Shown: positions 56,541 to 64,000 of the stretch, piece after piece | How positions within the stretch are numbered: the first letter of the stretch is position 1 | How the letters are laid out: every line of letters begins with the position of its first letter | Assembly (NCBI RefSeq): GCF_000715075.1 | Contig: NC_134085.1 | Location: 138,150,060-138,214,059 of the forward strand | Reading direction: 5' to 3' | Source of the DNA: Nicotiana tabacum | Lineage: Eukaryota; Streptophyta; Magnoliopsida; Solanales; Solanaceae | Length of the DNA: 64,000 bases | The notes under the pieces: model-generated | The model's input: the letters and a program-made list of their open reading frames with translations, nothing else | What the model was told of the DNA's origin: nothing | Database searches by the model: none | Program-made: the position numbers and the translations under genes

Positions 56541-57518
56541 TATAGGGGTCTTCGTCTACACTTAGGCAAGCCATAGGGTGAAAGTTTATAAACTGAATCA
56601 GACTTTTTATCAGCTACAATCAGCAGGCAGGCCTGATTCGGGCTTCTTATCTGAACTATGTAATAAATCAATATGCCTATACCGTTTAAGTTTTAATCAG
56701 ACCCTAAACAGTACATGCAAGTCATGCTACATTATGTGCTTTCTTTGGTTTAAAGGAGGTCTATTTGAGCCCTTTTATTTGTTTATATGCTTCCCCAAAC
56801 TCGTTATATATGTTTTGATTGTCGCCTTAGTATTTTACCTTTTTGAAACCATAAATAAGCCCAATACCTCCTCCCTTTAGGATTAGTAGTCCCAAGTGCC
56901 TCTGGGGCTGATAATATGGGGACGGGTAATAGCATGCAATAAGTAAGCAAGACCATTCCGCGCTTTAATACCTCAACGGGGTGGAAAAGGGTAGATATGG
57001 ATATGATGACCACACGATAACATCACGTGTAGCCCCTCACTTAGGAGTGATTACCGGATGTTGTGTGGGATGATCCATATTATTAATAAATCTAGGAACC
57101 CCTTTCCTTTGTTTTCTTTGTTTCTTTTAAATCTTTTCAAACCATTTCTTTTAAGAAAATCAACTCGTTTTAGTTCTTTTTTCTTACTTTTGTTTATTTG
57201 TAACCATTACGTGAAAATCCTCTCTTGTTTGAATCCTTTATTTGCCTATGTGTTATTTGCACTTAAGTCACAACAATAGTTTGGTCGGGAACCACACTAG
57301 TGGATCCTGAGGGGTGCCTAACACCTTCCCCTTGGGGTAATTCCAAGCCTTTACCCAATCTCTGGTTACTCAAAACAAACCCCTCCTAGTGTCCTAATGC
57401 ACTTTAATCATTAGGTGGCGACTCTTCAGTTCAAAACCCAATTCCTGAATGGGAACGAGTTGTCTCCCAAATGTCACAAACCCAATTTTTGAGAGAAAAA
57501 AGGGGAGGCGCGATAGCG

Positions 57519-57536
57519 TGGCGACTCTGCTGGGGA
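57519..57536 (+). other. Tat-B primer binding site (tRNA-Arg type)
   Basis: TGGCGACTCTGCTGGGGA, 3 nt after the LTR. Complementary to the acceptor end of the same tRNA as the Tat-A site, but the match ends after about 19 nt. Confidence 0.8.
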
Positions 57537-58227
57537 TATCCTTTAGGCTTCTACCATTTCAAGCTATTACTGTGACTTTACATTTCTTATGTGCCTTATT
57601 TGTTTAGTACCTTTAAGCATTTAATTCCCTTTTCTACCGCAAAAAAACTAACTTGTCTCTTGTTTCTTTCACTGATTTCCTTTACTGCACTCCTTTATTA
57701 CTATTTTAAATTATTGTAATTATTACTTTATGAACGTGCAAATACATGATGACTTGTTTTAATTATTGCATATGCATGTTTCCAACATCATATTCCATTT
57801 GTGCCAAACAAATACCATAGCAACGCTTATAATGAGTGGTTGCGCTCTTCCGCTATTATCACCCTTTAAATCTGGCAAAGGTGTATTTGCGGTAAAACCA
57901 AACGATCAACGGTGTAGTCGACGGTTCTGTGCCTTTCCCTCTTGAGTTGTCCGCTCAAGGGTACTAGTCTAAAACCCCGTAGAAACCTTACTCTGTTTAA
58001 ACTGTGCATGCAACATGGTCAAACCTAGCCGAGTCAGTTATGTTGTCCGCATAATAACTCTTTAAGATAGCCTTGTCCAAAGTCCACTGGGTTTTCCAAA
58101 AACCCAAACGGACACTATCACGTTTTGTGCATTTATTTAGAGAACTAAATGATTTTATGCCAATTATTGGTATTTAATAGTCGAGTCTAGTGGGGGTAAG
58201 GACCTAACCCTTTTGTATTGCAGAAAC
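57537..58227 (+). other. Tat-B leader
   Basis: About 690 bp without a gene. It ends TTTTGTATTGCAG directly before AAACATGAGG, which looks like a plant 3' splice site; a spliced leader is possible. Confidence 0.45.
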
Positions 58228-59817
58228 ATGAGGCACAAAGTCTCCAGATTCGGCATGGTCACAAACATCCACCCAAGGTTGCTAAGATGGTGGGAAGATC
58301 TTCATTCCAGTGATCAGACTCTTGTCCGAAAATACCTAGGAAATCTACCTTCCCTTCTGGAGGTCCAACCCAACAACAAAATCATAGAAGCTGCTACTCT
58401 GTTCTGGGATTGTGATAGGTCTGTGTTTCACTTCGGAGAGATTGAGATGATACCCCTGCTATAGGAAATAGGAGGATTGGCTGGTATACCATGGGAGACC
58501 CCGAGTTTGTTAATGCCGGAAAATTGCAAGGGTAGAGGTTTTCTCAAAATGATGAGCCTAAAGAAGAATCCAGACTTGACATGTTTGAAGGAGTCCTACA
58601 TTCCCTTTGATTATTTGTACGAGAGGTACGGTCACAACAAATCCTACCGTACATATCCGGATGAGTTCGCCCTTACATCGTTGGGGCATATTTACCGAAG
58701 GGTCTTTGTCTTCATGTTCTGCTTCTTGGGGATGATAATGTTTCCAATGAAGAAAGCAAGGATCCACACCAGGCTATCCATGGTCACCAAAACTTTGATG
58801 GAGGAAGGGAATTGGTGGACAACCATTTAGCATAGTGCCCCTGATCATCGCAGAGATATACCGAGCCTTGGAAAAGTGTCAACAAGGATCCCCACACTTC
58901 GGAGGCTGCAACTTGCTACTCCAGCTCTAGCTCATGGAGCATCTTCAAAGGGGTGAATATCGGCAAAAGATACAGCGTAGAGACTAGGACGATCATATAG
59001 CCTTCCATCAACCAAGGCGAACGAACTACATGCCCAACATGTTTACTTAGCCAGAAGATGCCAAGGGTGGGTGAAACTGTTTGAAAATCTAACTGAGGAT
59101 CAAATACAATGGATGTTCGAGTGGTTCCCTACTGAAGAGTTCATCGCCCTATTCAGGGACGCACCATTTCTGATACTGATCAGTTTGAGAGGAACCTACC
59201 CTTACGTCCCTCTCTGAGTTATAAGACAAGCTAGTAGGAAACAGGTTATACCAAGGGTCGACAAGATGAGTCACTTCCGGGATGACTTCCAAGCTGATGA
59301 TAGTCCTTATAAGTGCCAAGCTTAGTATATGTGGCATTGAAAGATCATCATGGGAAGAGATACTATCGAACCAGACAAATACCATGCTAGCTGCACCCCA
59401 TACTATTCAGGCTGGCTGGAGGATAATCACAATGGTCTGGGCCAACCCGGGTTTGTTCGAGGTCATAGAATCATCGATGAAAGGGCTGAAGCACATGTCA
59501 AATACAACCAACTGCGCAAGAGGATTCGGGAATGTGAAAGCGAGCACCGTGAGATTTAAGAAGCCCACCAAAAACTGATTGAAGAGTGGAAAGACATGGC
59601 TGTCAGTGCCAACAAACGATTAGGATACCTGGAACGAGGTTTAGTGGAGTTGGAAAGGAAGTTTCTTAAGAGGATCGAGGACTGCCAGAATGCTGAAGGA
59701 AACGAGGGTGGACACCTGGCCAGAGCCTACCTGCTGCTGGGACTTCGCGAGCTGGTGAAGCTGCTCGATGGAGCCAAAGATGCCGAGTCTGGGGAAAGTC
59801 CTTCTGGGACCAAATAG
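58228..59817 (+). pseudogene. Tat-B ORF1 (plant retroelement ORF1 domain plus coiled coil)
   Basis: Start at ATG 58228 (MRHKVSRFGMV), right after an acceptor-like site. N-terminal domain: RLLRWWEDLHSSDQTLVRKY, AATLFWDCDRSVFHFGEIE, EIGGLAGIPWETPSL, FDYLYERYG; this pattern is that of the domain of unknown function (DUF7745-type) found in ORF1 of Solanaceae Tat elements. C-terminal part from 59350: EPDKYHAS, then a charged coiled coil (QLRKRIRECESEHREI, LVELERKFLKRIEDCQ). Breaks: TAG 58462-58464; a frame change near 58815-58835 (YRALEKCQQGSPHFGG is readable only in the next frame, with a TAG) and back before 59041; TGA near 59218; TAG and TGA near 59325-59340; TAA near 59558. Role unknown; probably a structural or RNA-binding accessory. 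Confidence 0.68.
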
Positions 59818-60213
59818 ATGGGAGTTTTCTTTTACTTTGTAATAAGGCCAATGGCCACTAGTGACATTTTATTACTTGTTATTTAGTATTGTTTTGGAAT
59901 TCGTCTACTCTTTATCAATAAAATGAGGCATTTAGCATTCTAAGTTCTCCAAATCAATTTGTCGCTAGGCCTACCTCAGGCATAACGAGGCTACCAAATT
60001 AGGACGTGATTTACATTCTTGCACTATGTGTTTAAATATCGCAACACTTTCTTATAGTCCCCACTGAATTGTTACCTTTTGTTTTTACTTTTTTATTTAC
60101 TCCCCTCCCCAAAGGTTAGTTCGTGAACTCTGGCATCGTCATCATATTCCACATGATCAAAGGGCCCTCCACCCACTCCTCTTAGTCCTATCAGAAGCAG
60201 GAATAAAGGAAAG
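59818..60213 (+). other. Tat-B ORF1-gag spacer
   Basis: About 400 bp, T-rich, no gene. The three-copy structured module of Tat-A is not recognisable here. Confidence 0.5.
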
Positions 60214-62376
60214 ATGGAAGATTTGAACAACATTAGAAAGGAAAACTCAACTGAACAGGTAGAGGTCACTCATGGTGCTCAGGTCTCCAAAGAAAGTGCG
60301 TCCCAACTCGAGAAAAAACAGGTGAAATTTCAAGAGGAACTTGATCACGTTCGGAATCTGGAAAACTTGTCATTTTCCCTCACCACTCTAGACATCAATT
60401 TTCCAAACGCTCAGAACCCCACACCTCCACAAACCATCACAAAACCACAAAACCATCCCGCTCCTCACCACCACTGCAACACTCCGCTACTCATCCTAGA
60501 ACCTCTGAATTCCACAAATGACCATTTCCACCATAACACCCTCATCTATGTGGAAACCATGCCACCCTCCACCCAACCTGTCTCAAGCACACCTGAGTCT
60601 GATGATAAAGACTCACTCATCAGGAACCTGTCTGTGGAACTCAAGAAATTAACTAGTTGAATTCAGGGTGTCGAAGGAAGTAAGGGGGTTGAAGGGTTGA
60701 ACTACGAAGATCTTTGCATACAATCGAATGTCCAAATGTTCGAGGGGTACAAACCTCCTAAGTTTGAGATGTTTGATAGTACAGGGGATCCGAGAGTCCA
60801 CTTGAGAACATACTGCGACAAGCTGGTCGGAGTAGGGAAAGACGAAAGGATTCCCATGAAGCTTTTCATGAGGAGTCTGAAGGGAGATGCTCTGTCTTGG
60901 TACATTAGCCAAGACCCGAAGAAATGGTCGAATTGGGTGAGTATGGCATCTGACTTTATGGACAAGTTCAGGTTCAACGCAGAAAATGCTCCAGATGTGT
61001 TCTACATCCAGAACTTAAAGAAGAAGCCCACGGAAACATTCCGCGAGCATGTCACTCGCTGGAGATCAGAAGTTGCTAAGGTCAGACCTACTTTAAAAGA
61101 AGAACAAATGAACAAGTTTTTCGTCCGGGCTCAAGACCCGCAGTACTATGAAAGGCTGATGTTGATTGAGAGCCAGAAATTTTTTGACATCATCAAGCTA
61201 GGGGAAAGGATCGAGAAAGGCATCAAAAGTGGTATGGTTACAAACTTTGAAGCTTTGCAAGCTGCCAATAAGGCTTTACAGTCTGGTGGTACGTCCAAGA
61301 AAAGGGACGTAGGCATCGTAATGGTTGAACAAAGAGCCAAATACCCTATCAAATACCAAGCCTATCCGATACCTCCACTCACATATCAGCCTGCCCCGAA
61401 TTACCAAGCACCATCACCCTCTTACCAAACTCCACCACCTACTTACCAATCACCCCCACCTCTCACATATCAACCTACTACACCCAGATATTCCCAACCC
61501 GCACATGTCTACCAAGCCTACAATGCTCAGCCATCCCACTATCAATCACCTCCCACATGTCAAAACTTTCCTAGACCTCAACCAAATTTCGACCGCAGAC
61601 CCCCCAAACAGTATACCGCCATTGCTGAACCGATTGACCAGTTGTACGAAAGGCTCAAAGCTGCTGGTTATATCACCCTTATCCCTGCTATAAACCCTGA
61701 AAACCCTTCTTAGTGGGTCAATCCAAATAAATCCGGTGCATACCATTCCGGCATGAAGGGACATACCATTGATGAATACCGCTCTCTGAAAGATAAGATC
61801 CAGACTCTGATCGATAACAAGATCATTGTAGCAAAGGAGCCTACTCCGAACATCTGCAACAACCCTCTATCGGACCATAAGGGTGGAGGTGTTCACATGA
61901 TTGAAATAGAGGATGATTGGGATCCCAAAGGATCGATCGGTTTAATCACAGAAGGTGACGAACCAAAGAAGCCAATAGTCACCCTCAATACGATTGTAGT
62001 CCAGACTGAACCTTCTGGGGATGCCGAGGTAAACATGTCTGTACCACTTGAATTTGAAGCACCACCCCCTGCAAAGACGCCAACACCAATTAAATTCGAG
62101 TTTGGGTCTCTAGCAAACGCACATACACCGTTTGAAGTTGCAGTTTTACCCTCCAAAACACATGCTCCGTTCAGAGTAAAGGTGCTCATCCCAGTAGCAA
62201 TGATGGCCGTAACATCGTTCCATACAAATGGCATACCTTTGGATTACATAGCCGAGGCGAGAAGGAAAGGGAAAACTAAATTCGGGGAAACGGTTGCGGC
62301 ACAAGGTATGATAAAAACCGGTAGGGTTTATAATCCGGAGCATTTAGTTGAGCCGAGTAAGCAGGCCTCTAGTTAG
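60214..62376 (+). pseudogene. gag: Tat-B gag with in-frame stops
   Basis: One frame throughout. N-terminal helix (KENSTEQVEVTHGAQVSK) and Pro/His-rich linker; TGA at 60658-60660; capsid domain 60700-61200 (MKLFMRSLKGDALSWYISQD, TETFREHVTRWRSEV); Pro/Tyr/Gln linker with a YQ(S/T/A)P(P/S) repeat at 61360-61560; TAG at 61711-61713; then the zinc-knuckle region (AYHSGMKGHTIDEYR), where the first and last Cys of the family pattern are Gly and Tyr, so zinc binding is probably lost; TAG at 62374-62376. Matches Tat-A gag in layout but is more degraded. Confidence 0.82.
61360..61560 (+). repeat. Coding repeat YQ-x-PPP in Tat-B gag
   Basis: Repeated TACCAA/TATCAA with CCACCT/CACCCC, encoding six to eight tyrosine-glutamine-proline units; a low-complexity linker. 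Confidence 0.6.
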
Positions 62377-63630
62377 CCGACCATCATTGAAACCGGACCC
62401 GATGATCTCTGGAGAAATATACAAGATAAGGAATACTCAGTCATTGATCAGCTGAACAAAACACCGACACAGATTTCTATCCTAGCTTTGCTGCAAAGTT
62501 CCGACATACATAAGAATGCCTTGTTGAAGGTGCTGAGTGAGGCACATGTACCAAGCAACATCACCGGAGGAGAAATGGAAAACATGGTAGGGCAGGTATT
62601 AGAAAGTCACAACATCACTTTTCATGAAGATGAGCTGCCACCAGAAGGGTTGAGTCACAACAAAGCGTTGCACATCACCGTGCAATGCGAAGATTATTTT
62701 ATCACTAGGGTCCTGATTGATGGAGGGTCCAGCCTCAATATTTATCTGTTGGTAACACTCAGAACATTGGGAAAGGGTCTACATGGGATCAAGGATGGGG
62801 CCATCAACGTCAAAGCTTTCCACGGTTCCCAAAGATCCACCATTAGGGAAATCAGCATGTATTTGCAAATGGGGCCTACTTGGTTCGACATTGATTTTTA
62901 GGTCATAGACGTGCCGACATCTTACAACTTGCTATTGGGACGGCCGTGGATTCATGCCGCTGGGGCCGTAGCATCGACACTACATCAGGTGGTGAAATTT
63001 GAGTGGAACCACCAAAAGGTGATCATTTACGGTGATGGTAGCAATCCTATATACAGTCTCCAAACCATCCCAGCGATTGGAGGAAGGATAAAGATAGGCG
63101 GGGAAACCTATCACCACATCGAGCGAGTCAACGTCGTTGACAAAGACAAATGGTAGGACAACAAAATTGAAAGCATATTAAACTGTAGCGGATATGAGCC
63201 TAGCAAGGGACATGGCAAGAACCTCCAAGGAATCGCCAAGCCTATCAAACTGAAGAAACATGGAACCACTTTCGGTCTAGGATATGAGTATACTTGGGAG
63301 GAATTCAACAACTGGTTGCCACCATGGCGCGGTCCATACTACCCGCTGGAGCAGCCAATACCATATTTGGAGTAGACTTTCCAATCGGTCGATGTTATAT
63401 ATGGGTCAGAAGAAGAGGAAGCACTGGCACCAGTTGGGAATTTGTTCTTAAAAGATGATGGCATGGATTGTTGTGTCATTTTCGAGAAGGAGGGGGAGGA
63501 AGGCCCTTCCATACAGGCCTAAGCCGAGGAGCATGCCTTAACAATTGGACCATCAGAACCACCAGATCTCGGAAAGCCTCAGGGTAGCAAGGCTGAACAA
63601 AGCATCATGCACTATCATTATTTTTACTAA
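62377..63630 (+). pseudogene. pro: Tat-B protease with degenerate G-patch
   Basis: Same frame as gag. Protease: VLIDGGSSLNIYLL with catalytic Asp at 62719-62721 and LLLGRPWIHAAGAVAS at about 62925-62975. G-patch-like end 63180-63290: GYEPSKGHGKNLQGIAKPI, TTFGLGYEY; the expected Leu of the GLG motif is His. In-frame stops at 62899-62901 (TAG), 63154-63156 (TAG), 63373-63375 (TAG), 63520-63522 (TAA); the frame ends TAA 63628-63630. Same architecture as Tat-A 8401-10005, with an unchanged GG in the active site where Tat-A has NG. Confidence 0.82.
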
Positions 63631-63788
63631 TTGATTTTCCTTTCGCATTTTTGAATTTTCGCAATAAGATCTTCCCAATGTTCAAAACAGTTATGAAATT
63701 AATCAAAGCATTTCGATTTCCTTAAAAATCTTACTCTTATTATTTTCTCTCACTACTTTACTTATACAGCACTACTATTACCTATATT
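63631..63788 (+). other. Protease-pol spacer of Tat-B
   Basis: AT-rich, T-run bearing gap in the same place as 10006-10165 in Tat-A; possibly an intron remnant. Confidence 0.4.
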
Positions 63789-64000
63789 GATGAACCAATG
63801 GCTGTGACATGTAATGAGACAACGCAACAAATGGACATAGATTCAAAGGAAGATGATATACCGGAAGAGATTGTTAAAGAGGTTGAAAATTTTGAGAACA
63901 GACCTAAGTCCAACCTGGACGAGACCGAGATTGTTAACTTGGAAGATGCATAAAATATCAAAGAAACTCGGATCAGCATTCATTTGTTACCGTCAGAAAA
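63789..64000 (+). pseudogene. pol: Start of Tat-B pol, cut by window end
   Basis: Frame DEPMAVTCNETTQQMDIDSK, then DDIPEEIVKEVENFENRPKS and, after TAA 63951-63953, NIKETRISIHLLPSE, which lines up with Tat-A YEEISKELSHFEEKPKPN and VRETKISVHLDPQ just before RT. RT itself lies beyond 64000. Confidence 0.65.

Larger units (their letters stand above)
52531..57515 (+). repeat. Tat-B 5' LTR (about 4985 bp)
   Basis: Starts TGTTGATACCCAATTTTC and ends ...AGGGGAGGCGCGATA just before the primer site; the inverted relative ends GGGGGCGTCGACA, so the CA end is mutated here. TATA at 54950. Degenerate repeats at 53780-54040 and 55930-56540. The reading frames inside are T-rich by-products with no known domain. 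Confidence 0.82.
52531..64000 (+). mobile_element. Tat-B: Tat/Ogre-lineage element, runs past window end
   Basis: 5' LTR 52531-57515, primer site 57519, ORF1 58228, gag 60214, protease, start of pol at 63789. Inserted in the LINE; GTCAT (52526-52530) is the left target copy. Every reading frame has several in-frame stops. Its LTR is the same family as the inverted LTR at 1989-5035. Confidence 0.85.

Overview
The window is repeat-dense intergenic DNA from a dicot plant nuclear genome, probably Solanaceae. That attribution is an inference from the style of the LTR ends (TGTCACGACCC, TGTGATGACCC), from the Tat-lineage ORF1 type and from the hAT-type miniature elements. I see no intact host gene. 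Almost all of it is a set of nested transposable elements, named here Tat-A, Tat-B (Ty3/gypsy, Tat/Ogre-like), Chr-A, Chr-B (Ty3/gypsy chromoviruses with a chromodomain integrase, Tekay/Del-like), LTR-S and LTR-Z (solo chromovirus-type LTRs), MITE-1 and MITE-2 (hAT-type), and a LINE.

Layout. 1-1780: a forward chromovirus-type LTR fragment, broken by a reverse LTR-Z-type end (1781-1988), itself broken by an inverted, truncated Tat-B-type LTR (1989 to about 5035). From about 5042 to 32830 runs Tat-A on the + strand: ORF1 remnant, gag (6496), protease plus G-patch (8401), RT, RNase H, second RNase H and integrase (10166-13618), then a long 3' region with two tandem arrays (15150-16905), a polypurine tract (28180) and an LTR (28197-32788). 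Chr-A (16936-27480, - strand) sits inside the Tat-A 3' region and is the youngest-looking element, with one frameshift and LTRs that differ at roughly 20 sites by eye. 32971-37293: MITE-1 with solo LTR-S inside it. 37504-50566: MITE-2 containing solo LTR-Z, which contains the decayed Chr-B (39309-49584). 50567-52003 is AT-rich and unassigned. 52004-52530 is the 3' end of a reverse LINE, interrupted by Tat-B (52531 to beyond the window end), of which LTR, leader, ORF1, gag, protease and the start of pol are visible.

The protein-coding parts are the replication genes of these elements: gag forms the particle, protease cuts the polyprotein, RT and RNase H make the cDNA, integrase inserts it, and the chromodomain of the chromoviruses directs insertion to chromatin. 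Most are broken by in-frame stops and frameshifts, many at positions where Trp would be expected (TGG to TAG or TGA), as expected from decay of methylated repeats.

The most unusual items are: an intronless fragment of a plant annexin coding sequence inside the Tat-A LTR (28986-29286); a two-stem RNA-like module present three times in the non-coding gaps of Tat-A with compensatory base changes (6175, 13903, 28023); a 37-nt tRNA-complementary primer site (32793) instead of the usual 18 nt; two 3' LTRs that carry both a polypurine tract on one side and a primer site on the other; and a 48-bp flank duplication with a truncated LTR at the Chr-A insertion.
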